Assembly (NCBI RefSeq): GCF_017353255.1
Contig: NZ_JAFMYU010000002.1
Location: 310,001 to 374,000 of the forward strand
Source: Fibrella aquatilis
Lineage (GTDB): Bacteria; Bacteroidota; Bacteroidia; Cytophagales; Spirosomataceae
Length of the DNA stretch: 64,000 nucleotides
Reading direction: 5' to 3'
Below the pieces are notes generated by a model that saw only the letters and a list, made by a program, of their open reading frames with translations, was not told the origin of the DNA and ran no database searches. Shown piece after piece: positions 45,699 through 53,434 of the stretch. Numbering within the stretch: the stretch's first letter is position 1; each line of letters begins with the position of its first letter. Both the position numbers and the translations under genes were made by a program.

Positions 45699-47147
45699 AT
45701 GCTAGACCGGATTTACCAGCTTACCGACGGGTGGCGGCACAGCCGCCTGCTATTTGGCGTGCTGGGCCTGTTGCTGGCCGTGCTGGCGGGCTACCTCATC
45801 GGCAAAATGGGCATCATGGGCGGGCTGCTCGTTATTGCTTTGCCCGTGGGTATCGCTACGCTGGTGGCGGTGCTGCTGGAACCCAAAATCGGTATCTATA
45901 TCTACGCCAACCTCAGCTTCCTGATCGGGGCTGCCCGCTTCATGGACGGCGATATTCAGGTGGGCCTGGGTCTCGACGGCCTGCTGGTGCTCACCTTCGC
46001 CGGTACGCTGCTCAACGCCAAACGCATGACCTGGAAACGGTTGAAAAACCCGGCCTTCTACTGCGTGCTGCTGTGGCTGTTCTACACCATTCTTGAATAC
46101 TTCAACCCCGACTCGCCCTACCCGCCCGCTTGGTTCTACCACGCCCGGTCGTTCTCGCTCAGCTGGTCGTTCATCGCCTTTATCGTGCTGGTCAACCCCA
46201 TCACCAAAAATGATGTCTGGCTGCTGATTAAAACGTGGCTGGTGTGGTCGGTGATTGCGGCGTTTTGGGGGTTCAAGCAGCAATATGGTCACGCCGTTGG
46301 TCTGCGCGACCTGGAGCAGGCCGAACTCAACTGGCTGGCGGCAGGTGGTGCGCGTACCCACATCCTCTGGGGGCAGTTGCGCAGTTTCTCGTTCTATTCC
46401 GACGCCGGGCAGTTCGGGGCCGAAATGGCGGGCGTCACGCTCATCTGCATCATCTTGCTCATGGCCGAAAAACGCTGGTTCTACCGGTTCCTGTACCTCG
46501 GTCTCACGCTGGTCATCTTCTGGGGCTTTGCCGTGTCGGGCACCCGGTCGGCCCTGTTTGTGCTCATTGGCGGGTTTGGGGCGTTTCTGGTGTTGCAGCG
46601 CAAGCTCATGCCCGTTATCTACAGCGCCATCGTGGGCATTCCGATCCTGTGCATTCTGCTCTTCACGCACCTCGGCGACAGCGTTTACCAGATCTACCGC
46701 ATCCGTACGGCTCTGCGCCCCACCCAGGACGAATCGTTTCTGGTGCGGCTCGAAAACCAACGACGATTGAAAGCTTACCTGGCCGATTTACCCTTTGGCA
46801 CGGGCATCGGCAGTTCGTCGGGGGCAGGAGTGCGGTTTACGCCCTGGCACTGGGCCGCTCAAATTCCGCCCGACAGCTGGTACGTGCAGCTCTGGATCGA
46901 AACGGGCATTGTGGGCCTCAGCATCTACCTGTTTGTGCTGGCGGGCATTATCCTGACGGGCATCTGGCAGCTTTGGCGGATTAAAGACCCCTGGCTGACT
47001 ACCCTGATGCTCATTCTCCTCTGCGAATTTATCGGCATCTGCGTCGTGAGCTATTCAAACCCCATTCTAGGCCAATTTCCCACCAGCACCATGCTCTACA
47101 TCAACTCTATGCTGTTCGCCAGCGCGGGAAGGTGGGAGAAGGAATAA
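45699..47147 (+). CDS. O-antigen ligase / Wzy-type polysaccharide polymerase, inner membrane
   Basis: 482 residues with about a dozen membrane helices. A large loop (about 325-395) contains the family's Wzy_C-type segment, with an Arg-rich part (RTALRPTQDESFLVRLENQRRLKAY in pieces) and a following PFGTGIGSSSGAG stretch before HWAAQIPPDSWYVQLWIETG. These are hallmarks of O-antigen ligase/polymerase proteins, which join lipid-linked oligosaccharides in the periplasm. Genes around it encode glycosyltransferases and a flippase, consistent with an exopolysaccharide cluster. Whether it polymerises or ligates cannot be decided. Its TAA stop is directly followed by a heptad palindrome. Confidence 0.9.
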   Translation: MLDRIYQLTDGWRHSRLLFGVLGLLLAVLAGYLIGKMGIMGGLLVIALPVGIATLVAVLLEPKIGIYIYANLSFLIGAARFMDGDIQVGLGLDGLLVLTFAGTLLNAKRMTWKRLKNPAFYCVLLWLFYTILEYFNPDSPYPPAWFYHARSFSLSWSFIAFIVLVNPITKNDVWLLIKTWLVWSVIAAFWGFKQQYGHAVGLRDLEQAELNWLAAGGARTHILWGQLRSFSFYSDAGQFGAEMAGVTLICIILLMAEKRWFYRFLYLGLTLVIFWGFAVSGTRSALFVLIGGFGAFLVLQRKLMPVIYSAIVGIPILCILLFTHLGDSVYQIYRIRTALRPTQDESFLVRLENQRRLKAYLADLPFGTGIGSSSGAGVRFTPWHWAAQIPPDSWYVQLWIETGIVGLSIYLFVLAGIILTGIWQLWRIKDPWLTTLMLILLCEFIGICVVSYSNPILGQFPTSTMLYINSMLFASAGRWEKE

Positions 47148-47250
47148 TTTACGAATTACGAATTACGATGTACGATTTCTGCTGACGCCAGCGTACTCGT
47201 GCCGCACCGGCGGACCGGTCAGCAGAAATCGTACATCGTAATTCGTAAAT
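47147..47250. repeat. heptad palindrome between polymerase and GT4 genes, arms differing by one 7-nt unit
   Basis: The left arm (47147-47186) reads ATTTACG, AATTACG, AATTACG, ATGTACG, ATTT plus inner stem CTGCTGAC. The right arm (47218-47250) is its exact complement except that one AATTACG unit is missing. The loop of 31 nt (47187-47217) is GC-rich. It begins at the last base of the TAA stop and ends 6 nt before the next ATG. The outer arm resembles that at 50323-50439. Confidence 0.93.
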
Positions 47251-47256
47251 CAATAC

Positions 47257-48438
47257 ATGCAAAAATTCGACAGCATCATTTGCGTTGGGCAAACCACCTG
47301 GGAGGGCGACTTTCAGAAGGCGGTGGTGCAGCTTATGCGCGAACTTTCGGTACGGCACCGGGTCTTGTATGTCGACTATCAGCATACGGCCAAAGACCTG
47401 CTCATGGGTGCATTGGGTCGGCAGAAGGGGGTGCCCGTGAAAGCCATGTTTGGTCTGGCCAATGCCCTGACTACTAAAGACGGCAAGGATGGCAGCGCGG
47501 TACACGTCTGGCAGCCGCCCACTATGCTGCCTATCAACTTCTTGCCAGCAGGCATTCACGACCGGCTGCTGACGGTCAACGCGGGGCGGCTGGCGCGGGG
47601 ACTACGGAGGGTAATGCAGCAACTGGGTTTTGAGAAGCCGCTGATTATCAACGGTATGCACCCCGTACTGGGCATGGCTCTGCTGGGCAAACTGAACGAA
47701 GCGGGCACGATTTATTATTGCTTCGACGAAATCACGATCTCGCCCTGGATGCGGGAGCACGGTGGTCGCTATGAACCCAACTACATGCGCCGCGTCGACG
47801 CCGTCATTACTACGTCAGAGGCCCTTCGCGAGGCCAAAGCGCAGGTGCAGCCCCGCACGTTCTGCGTGAAAAACGGCGTCGATTTTCCGCTCTTCAGCCA
47901 AACCCGCCTTCTCGCGCAGCAACACCCGCCCACCCGCCCCACCGTAGGCTACCTCGGCACCGCCGACGACCGCCTAGACATCGACATCGTAGCGCATTGC
48001 GTACGCACCATGCCCGACGTGACGTTTCAGTTTATTGGCGAAATCAAAGAACCGGCTATCACCGCGCGGCTGGGTCAGTATCCCAATGTGGTGTTCACCC
48101 CGCCGCAGCAGCCCGCGCTCTTGCCGCCGCTGTTGGCGCAGCTTACAGCCACCATGATTCCGTTCGTCTGCAACGCGCACACGAAGACGATTTACCCGCT
48201 AAAAATCAATGAATACCTGGCTGGGGGGCTGCCCGTTGTGTCAACGCCGTTCTCAAATCTGTCTGATTTTGAGGGTGTTGTGCCGATGGTAGCCACGCCC
48301 GAAGCCTTTGCCGCCGCCCTGCGCCACGCCCTCACCGACAATGACCCCGCCCGCGTTCAGGTCCGCATTGATATGGCCCGCGCTAACTCATGGGCACACC
48401 GCGCCGAAGAGTTCGAAGTGGTGTTTGGCCAGTTATAA
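47257..48438 (+). CDS. glycosyltransferase, GT4-like (GT-B fold)
   Basis: 393 residues. The N-terminal half has ICVGQTTWEGDFQKAVVQLMREL and an INGMHPVLGMALLGKL segment. The C-terminal Rossmann half has VGYLGTADDRLDIDIV, FQFIGE, NVVFTPPQQ and IYPLKINEYLAGGLPVVSTPFSNL, where Lys plus Glu of KINEYLAGG correspond to the GT4 donor-binding E-x(7)-E region. It should transfer a sugar from a nucleotide donor during surface polysaccharide assembly at the cytoplasmic face. Its stop TAA touches the stop of the convergent Rpn gene with no gap. Confidence 0.86.
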   Translation: MQKFDSIICVGQTTWEGDFQKAVVQLMRELSVRHRVLYVDYQHTAKDLLMGALGRQKGVPVKAMFGLANALTTKDGKDGSAVHVWQPPTMLPINFLPAGIHDRLLTVNAGRLARGLRRVMQQLGFEKPLIINGMHPVLGMALLGKLNEAGTIYYCFDEITISPWMREHGGRYEPNYMRRVDAVITTSEALREAKAQVQPRTFCVKNGVDFPLFSQTRLLAQQHPPTRPTVGYLGTADDRLDIDIVAHCVRTMPDVTFQFIGEIKEPAITARLGQYPNVVFTPPQQPALLPPLLAQLTATMIPFVCNAHTKTIYPLKINEYLAGGLPVVSTPFSNLSDFEGVVPMVATPEAFAAALRHALTDNDPARVQVRIDMARANSWAHRAEEFEVVFGQL

Positions 48439-49395
48439 TCAGGCTAATTCCTGCCGTACCTGCGCCACGAAGTCCACATTGACTTCGGCCAGGTCGGCGA
48501 TTTGATCATCGGAAAAAGCCGTTTGCCGAATCATATTGACAACCACCGCTCGGCTTTTGCCAATGCGCCCCTTCTCAATGCCTTGTTCCAACCCTTGTTC
48601 TAACCCTTGTTCCAACCCTTGTTCTAACCCTTGCTCAAGACCGGCTTTCCGCTCGCGGTAAAGCAAAAATTCTTCGAGTCCCATAGTCTGCTGGCGGTTT
48701 GTTAGTTGATCTAATGCTTGATCAAATTTAGTGATTGTTTCGGCCTCCTCAAACCGGATGTAGTACCGCAAAAAATTCAACAGCTGCCGAATCTTTTGCT
48801 TGTCGAACGACTTGGTTAACAGTGCTTTAGCTAAACTGAGCTTTAGCGAAAAGAGATCTTCTTCTGTTAGTTTTTTCTTTTGCAGAGCCAATTGTACAAC
48901 CAGCGCCACCGCAGCAAACGGGTTATCGCTGGCGGCTAACTCAGCCGTATCCTGCGCCAAAATTTTGTAGCTATTGAATTGATATACCAGAGACGTGCCC
49001 AAAAAATCTTGCCGGTATTCGGTCGGCAGAAAAGCAGAGTTGCGGTCTGTTAGTATGGAAAAAGCGGTGATGGGTCGCCGGTACTTATCAAAAATTCGGG
49101 CGAAGTAAATGAACATACGCTCGGCAAAAGCAGCATCGGCGTAACCCTGAACTTCTACGTGCACCAGAATCCATTTCTCCTCGCCTTCACGCGTAAACAC
49201 CTGTACTAGTTTGTCAACGCTACGGTTGCTAAAGGCATCGCCTTCGGGCGGGAAAAGCTGCTCCAGTTCTTTGTCCAGAAAAACAAAGCCCCGCTGCATG
49301 TCGAATACCTGGTCGGCATTTGGGATAAAAAAGCGCAAGAAATCATCGAAAATGTCCTCCAGAATAGCTTTCCAAAGCGTGTCGTCACGATTCAT
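48439..49395 (-). CDS. Rpn-family recombination-promoting nuclease / PD-(D/E)XK transposase-like protein
   Basis: 318 residues. The N-terminal nuclease core shows Asp61 (SVDKLVQV) and Glu81-x-Gln83 in ILVHVEVQG, the ExQ variant of the PD-(D/E)XK motif. FAERMFIYFARIFDKYRRPITAFSILTD is typical of Rpn proteins. A helical region (about 165-250) leads to five GLEQ repeats (about 252-271) and a C-terminal helical domain (about 275-318). Family knowledge: Rpn proteins cut DNA, and some E. coli members are antiphage toxins whose separately translated C-terminal fragment acts as antitoxin. An in-frame ATG at 48684 (Met238) could give such an 81-residue fragment. It is the last gene on the minus strand of a glycan operon, possibly a recent arrival. 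Confidence 0.9.
   Translation of the reverse strand: MNRDDTLWKAILEDIFDDFLRFFIPNADQVFDMQRGFVFLDKELEQLFPPEGDAFSNRSVDKLVQVFTREGEEKWILVHVEVQGYADAAFAERMFIYFARIFDKYRRPITAFSILTDRNSAFLPTEYRQDFLGTSLVYQFNSYKILAQDTAELAASDNPFAAVALVVQLALQKKKLTEEDLFSLKLSLAKALLTKSFDKQKIRQLLNFLRYYIRFEEAETITKFDQALDQLTNRQQTMGLEEFLLYRERKAGLEQGLEQGLEQGLEQGLEQGIEKGRIGKSRAVVVNMIRQTAFSDDQIADLAEVNVDFVAQVRQELA
48583..48642 (-). repeat. 12-bp tandem repeats encoding GLEQ in the Rpn gene
   Basis: Four 12-bp copies (48583-48630) alternate by a single C/T difference, giving two identical 24-bp units, followed by a diverged fifth copy. Copy-number change keeps the frame and would alter linker length between the nuclease and C-terminal domains. 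Confidence 0.93.
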
Positions 49396-49452
49396 ACACA
49401 GGGTATTTATAAACGGTGGGTGGTACTAAACATCTGGCTGTTGATGAGTTCA

Positions 49453-50322
49453 TCACAACCTCAGCCACGACGCGGGCACTAAATCTTTGGTGTCCCAGGG
49501 TTTGTTGGCGAACCACCGCTGGGGGGCAATCACCTGTTTGTTGGGGTGGGGGTTAAGCCACGCGCCCCACCAGCTGAAGCTGCTGTTGGCAATGACGTGG
49601 TGGCGACACAAACTCATCAGTTGCAGGTCGTCGAGGTCGGCGTCGGGGCCGGTGTTGGTGACCAACACGTGCGGCTGTTCGGTGTGGATATTGGCCTGCA
49701 CCCAGTTGGGGTCGTCGCTGAAAAGGAAGAACGTGGCGTTGGGAAACTGCCCCGTAAGCCTTGCCAAGGCCTTTTGGTAATAGTCCAGCCCCACAAACCC
49801 AAACGACTGGCTGAACTCAGGATGCGTGACGTAGTCGCCCCGCCGAATGTGAACTGAGATGGGTACCTCGGCCTGCGCGATCTGCTGTTGGTAGGCCAGA
49901 AAGGTGTCGCCCAGGGGCCGGTTGAAGGTCAGTTCCTGCCGAATCTGTGCGGCACTGTCGGCAAAATACTTCTCCGACTGCCAGAATCCCCACAAGATGG
50001 TGAACGGTGCCGCCGGACGGACCACCGCCGGGTCGAAGTGGAAATCCGCCTCGGAACGGGTGTCTATGAGCGGGCGCAGCGACCGGCCCGGCAACAGCCG
50101 CGTGGCCTTGGCCGCATAGAGCCAGGGTGACGAATCGAGCAGGTTGTACGGGATGGTAAACCGGTCGAGCTTGAACTTCCGGACGGTGTCGGTGGCGTAT
50201 TCCTGGTGAAAATACCGCAGGTCGAACCAGAGCGACGTCTTCCCCTGCAAGGCTAGATGCCGCCCCAGCGCATACTGAAACAGCTGATTACCAAGCCCGG
50301 ACGTGATTTTTGTGATAACCAT
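49453..50322 (-). CDS. alpha-1,2-fucosyltransferase, GT11 family
   Basis: 289 residues. N-terminal GLGNQLFQYALGRHLA, the central HIRRGDYV (about residue 158, the GDP-fucose-binding HxRxGD signature), FFLFSDDPNWV and SSFSWWGAWLN are diagnostic of GT11. The enzyme transfers fucose from GDP-fucose in alpha-1,2 linkage to galactose or a related sugar of a surface glycan. It is the fourth gene of a minus-strand operon (phosphopantetheinyl transferase, GT4, unknown, this, Rpn). Its ATG is directly preceded by the arm of a 42-bp palindrome, which may fold over the translation start. GDP-fucose synthesis genes are not in the window. Confidence 0.94.
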   Translation of the reverse strand: MVITKITSGLGNQLFQYALGRHLALQGKTSLWFDLRYFHQEYATDTVRKFKLDRFTIPYNLLDSSPWLYAAKATRLLPGRSLRPLIDTRSEADFHFDPAVVRPAAPFTILWGFWQSEKYFADSAAQIRQELTFNRPLGDTFLAYQQQIAQAEVPISVHIRRGDYVTHPEFSQSFGFVGLDYYQKALARLTGQFPNATFFLFSDDPNWVQANIHTEQPHVLVTNTGPDADLDDLQLMSLCRHHVIANSSFSWWGAWLNPHPNKQVIAPQRWFANKPWDTKDLVPASWLRL

Positions 50323-50439
50323 GTTTTGATTTACGACTTACGATGTACGATTTACGATTTGTTGCTGTCGCCAGATTACGCTTGCTACAGCGTATTCGCG
50401 ACAGCAACAAATCGTACATCGTAAGTCGTAAATCAAAAC
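50323..50439. repeat. heptad palindrome spanning a stop codon and reaching the fucosyltransferase ATG
   Basis: The right arm 50398-50439 (42 nt) pairs exactly with 50323-50371 apart from one extra 7-nt unit (ACGATTT) in the left arm. Heptads ATTTACG, ACTTACG, ATGTACG and ATTT are followed by inner stem GTTGCTGTCGC. The loop is 26 nt (50372-50397). The palindrome includes the last codons and TGA of the upstream gene and ends at the base next to the fucosyltransferase ATG. Confidence 0.95.
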
Positions 50440-51386
50440 CTTCCCTCCACCAGCGTAAACACCTCTTCGCGGCTTTTGGCGTGGAGGATGGTGGCGCCGG
50501 AGAGGTTAGGAAACAGGTTGTTGTATTCATTGAATTCGTGCTCGAAACCGCCGCCGGGGTGCGACAGCAGGATGTTGGTGCCGCCAAAACAACTGGCCAG
50601 CGCTGCCGTGCCACCGTGCATCGATATGAAGTGGTTGCAGTTGGCATAGACCAGCAGTTGCAGGTGGTTAAAGTTTTGCACCGTGGCCGCGTGCTGATCG
50701 AAGAGGTCATTCATCAGCAGCACCTCTGGGTGGGTGGTGCGCAGCCAGGCATGTTCGCCCAAATCCATAATCTCGCTGTTGTCGTGCACAATCTGCCCAC
50801 CCAGCGGCCGGTTATACACGATCTGATAGCGCGATTTCAGCCCCGAAATAAGCCGGTCCAGCGCCGGAATATCCAGAAAATTAATGGGCGGCTTGTCCCA
50901 CTCGATGTTATACTTGTTGGCAATCACCAGCAGCGGTTTGTCATAAACAAAAACGTCGTTCTGGTAGTGGCTTTTAAACGGCACCCGCGCCCATTTCGAG
51001 AAGTCGTACGTCGGGGCGTGGGTCATGTTCGGAATACTGTAATTGCCGTATCCGGCCTCCCAGACCCGTTTTTCGTACTTCTCGACGTGGTCCGGGCTAA
51101 AAAAATAAAAGGGACGGGTGTTTTTGCTGGCCACGGTCTGTTTCAGCGTGCCGTTTAGAAAATGCCAGTACGCAAACGGCATGGCGTAGCGGATTTCCTG
51201 GTCAAATTCGCCGTAGAACTCGACTACTTTGTAGGGCGTTTTGGTCAGGAAATCGGCTCGCCAGAAGCGGAGTTGATTCAGCCGCGCGAAGTAATTGTCG
51301 CGCACGAAATAACGCAGGTCGGGCCGGATGCGGGGATACCGCAGGGCCGCCAGCACATACAGCGATTTCAGGAGCCATGATCTCAT
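50433..51386 (-). CDS. uncharacterised protein of the glycan operon, possible glycosyltransferase
   Basis: 317 residues, not recognised with certainty. An N-terminal basic, hydrophobic stretch (MRSWLLKSLYVLAALRYPRI) could associate with the membrane. Late segments QLLVYANCNHFISMHGGTAALASCFGG and NILLSHPGGGFEHEF recall the sugar-donor site of GT61-like or other GT-B transferases that sense surface localisation, but no family could be fixed. Its ATG follows the upstream GT4 stop directly (TAGATG, no gap), so translation is coupled, and it precedes the fucosyltransferase. A role in the same polysaccharide is therefore likely. The last codons and stop lie inside the palindrome. Confidence 0.75.
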   Translation of the reverse strand: MRSWLLKSLYVLAALRYPRIRPDLRYFVRDNYFARLNQLRFWRADFLTKTPYKVVEFYGEFDQEIRYAMPFAYWHFLNGTLKQTVASKNTRPFYFFSPDHVEKYEKRVWEAGYGNYSIPNMTHAPTYDFSKWARVPFKSHYQNDVFVYDKPLLVIANKYNIEWDKPPINFLDIPALDRLISGLKSRYQIVYNRPLGGQIVHDNSEIMDLGEHAWLRTTHPEVLLMNDLFDQHAATVQNFNHLQLLVYANCNHFISMHGGTAALASCFGGTNILLSHPGGGFEHEFNEYNNLFPNLSGATILHAKSREEVFTLVEGRF

Positions 51387-52544
51387 CTAGCAGGCCACTT
51401 CGTCATAAATTGTTACTAACTGCCGGGCCGTATTTTGCCACGAAAACAGGGCTGCCCGGTCCAACCCGCGTCGGCGTAGGTCGGCGCAGAGGGCCTCGTC
51501 GGTGAGGAGGCGGTGGAGTTGGCGGGCCATATCGTCGGGCGAGGCGGGGTCGGCCAACAGGGCGGCCTCACCGGCTACTTCGGGCATGGCCGACGTGCTG
51601 GCCGTGAGCACGGGCGTACCGCAGGCCATAGCTTCCAGAATGGGCAGGCCGAAACTTTCGCGCAGCGACGGACACAAAAACACCGTGGCCAGGTTATACA
51701 CCACCGGCAGTACCGTGTTGGGGATATAGCCGCAGAGGACGATATCGTTGGTCAGCACCTGCCCGCCAATCTGCGCCAGCACCCCCTGCACGTAGGCGGG
51801 CGTGACGTTAGCTATCACCAGGGGTAAGGTTAGCTGCCCGCGCTGTTTCAGCAGCAGCAGCGCCCGCAACACATTCGGGACATTCTTCTTCGGGTCGGGG
51901 TTGCCCAAGAAAAAGATAAACTGCTCAGGAAGAGCATATTGCACTCGAACGCGGGTCAGCAGTTCGGCGTCGGTGATGACCCGAAACTGGCGGCTCACGG
52001 CGTTGTGCACGGTGGTAACCCGCGCTGGGTCGATGTGCAGGTGGTCGATGATGCGCTGCCGTTCAAAGTGCGACACGGTCAGGATGCGGGCGCTGGTTTT
52101 CACCACGCGGGGCACGTTCCAACGGCGATACACATTGCCAAACCGCTGGTACCAGGTGCCGCCCACCACCGCTTTCTCCAGGAAAATGATGTCGTGCAAC
52201 GTGAGCACCACCGGTACTGAACTCCGCAGCGGGGCGGTGTTGGCGGTGCAGTGCAGCACGTCGAGATGCTGGCTTTTCAGAGCATTGGGCAGGGCCACCT
52301 GCTCCCAGATAGGGTACGGCCCGGTCAGCTCCACCACCGACACACCGGCCGACGTGGGTATGTCGGTTGAGGCACGAACGGGGCTTTTTGGGCCTGTGGG
52401 GGCCTGTTCCGGGGTGGGTTTGGTGAATACCACCAGTTCGTGACCACCTAGCTCGGCTAGGGCATGCAGCGTTTCGAGGGCCACAATGTCCATGCCGTGT
52501 TTGTGGGGCCGAAGCAGCCGCTGGGCTTCAAAACCAATGCGCAT
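51387..52544 (-). CDS. glycosyltransferase family 4 protein
   Basis: 385 residues of GT-B fold. The N-terminal domain has IGFEAQRLLRPHKHGMDIVALETLHAL and VVLTLHDIIFLE. The C-terminal domain has FIFFLGNPDPKKNVPNVLRAL, VLCGYIPNTVLPVVYNLATVFLCPSLRESFGLPILEAMACGTPV and SAMPEVAGEAALLADP. The EsfGLPilEaMacG stretch carries the two Glu residues of the GT4 E-x(7)-E motif. It is a retaining transferase, mannosyltransferase-like by general similarity, with donor unknown. It lies 12 bp after the phosphopantetheinyl transferase gene and abuts the next gene. Confidence 0.94.
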   Translation of the reverse strand: MRIGFEAQRLLRPHKHGMDIVALETLHALAELGGHELVVFTKPTPEQAPTGPKSPVRASTDIPTSAGVSVVELTGPYPIWEQVALPNALKSQHLDVLHCTANTAPLRSSVPVVLTLHDIIFLEKAVVGGTWYQRFGNVYRRWNVPRVVKTSARILTVSHFERQRIIDHLHIDPARVTTVHNAVSRQFRVITDAELLTRVRVQYALPEQFIFFLGNPDPKKNVPNVLRALLLLKQRGQLTLPLVIANVTPAYVQGVLAQIGGQVLTNDIVLCGYIPNTVLPVVYNLATVFLCPSLRESFGLPILEAMACGTPVLTASTSAMPEVAGEAALLADPASPDDMARQLHRLLTDEALCADLRRRGLDRAALFSWQNTARQLVTIYDEVAC

Positions 52545-52556
52545 AAAGTGGGTAGG

Positions 52557-53297
52557 TCAAACGGTGAAGCAAGTTACGGGAGAATGGTCGGTGGGCAACG
52601 GCCCCGACCAGGCCACCGCCGCCGGGTGATGGGTGTCGACCCAAAAACCCGCCACGTTCCAGTTACCGGCGGCATTGGGTAGGGCGGTGGGTACAGTATG
52701 CGTGCCGGTCAGAACGGGTAGTTGGGGCAAGGCGTCGGTGATGCCCTGCCCAGTAGCTTTCACCAAGGCTTCCTTGCGGGTCCAGCCTTCGTAAAACGCC
52801 TGCCGGGGGTCGGCCTGTTCCACTACATACTGTTGTTCCAGGTTGCTGAATGTGCTGGCCATCAAAGATTTATAGTCAATGGCTGGCTGAATCGTTTCCA
52901 GGTCTACGCCCACAGGAGTCTGGGCCAGGGCCAGCAACACCCACTTGTCGGCATGAGCCAGGTTCATGTGCCAGCCGCCGTTATTTACCCAAACGGGCTT
53001 GCCGCGATACCCCAACTCAAGCGTCACCTGTTCAGGCGGTTGGCCGGTGAGCTTACCCGCCACCTGCCGAAACAAGGCACGGCCCAGCACAAACCGCTGC
53101 CGGTCGGCGGGTTGGTAAAACCGGTCGGCGCGTTGCCATTCAGTAGGGGTGAGCCAGTGGGGTGGGGGAGTAGCCAGCGGATGGCCAAGCGAACACCGGA
53201 ATAGACTGATGGTGTTGTCAGGCACCTGACCAGGCATACTGCCTTGCCAAACGGACCACAAAACGGGGGGTATCAGCAGGCAGGAAACGGTGGGCAT
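52557..53297 (-). CDS. 4'-phosphopantetheinyl transferase, Sfp superfamily
   Basis: 246 residues from the ATG at 53297; a TTG at 53330 is also in frame. The Sfp signatures are present: RFVLGRALFRQV (CoA-binding Arg region), HMNLAHADKWVLLAL, GVDLE (Mg-binding Asp/Glu) and WTRKEALVKATGQG. It transfers the phosphopantetheine arm of CoA to a Ser of a carrier protein. No acyl-carrier, polyketide or peptide synthase lies in the window, so its partner is elsewhere. It is the first gene of a minus-strand operon with glycosyltransferases, suggesting acyl modification of the glycan or simple co-regulation. Confidence 0.9.
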   Translation of the reverse strand: MPTVSCLLIPPVLWSVWQGSMPGQVPDNTISLFRCSLGHPLATPPPHWLTPTEWQRADRFYQPADRQRFVLGRALFRQVAGKLTGQPPEQVTLELGYRGKPVWVNNGGWHMNLAHADKWVLLALAQTPVGVDLETIQPAIDYKSLMASTFSNLEQQYVVEQADPRQAFYEGWTRKEALVKATGQGITDALPQLPVLTGTHTVPTALPNAAGNWNVAGFWVDTHHPAAVAWSGPLPTDHSPVTCFTV

Positions 53298-53434
53298 CAG
53301 CGCGTACGGCAAGCCGGAGAGAACAGACAAATCGGGTGACGTTTGTTGGGGTTTAGAGTCAAAAAACGGCCTTTGGTCACGATATAGGCCATTTTTCGCC
53401 TTAAGGTCCGCGTTTTTGTACCCTAACGGATTGT

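Noticed and set aside
48583-48642. Short direct repeats considered as a CRISPR array
   Set aside because: Units are 12 bp, contiguous without spacers and in frame within the Rpn gene.
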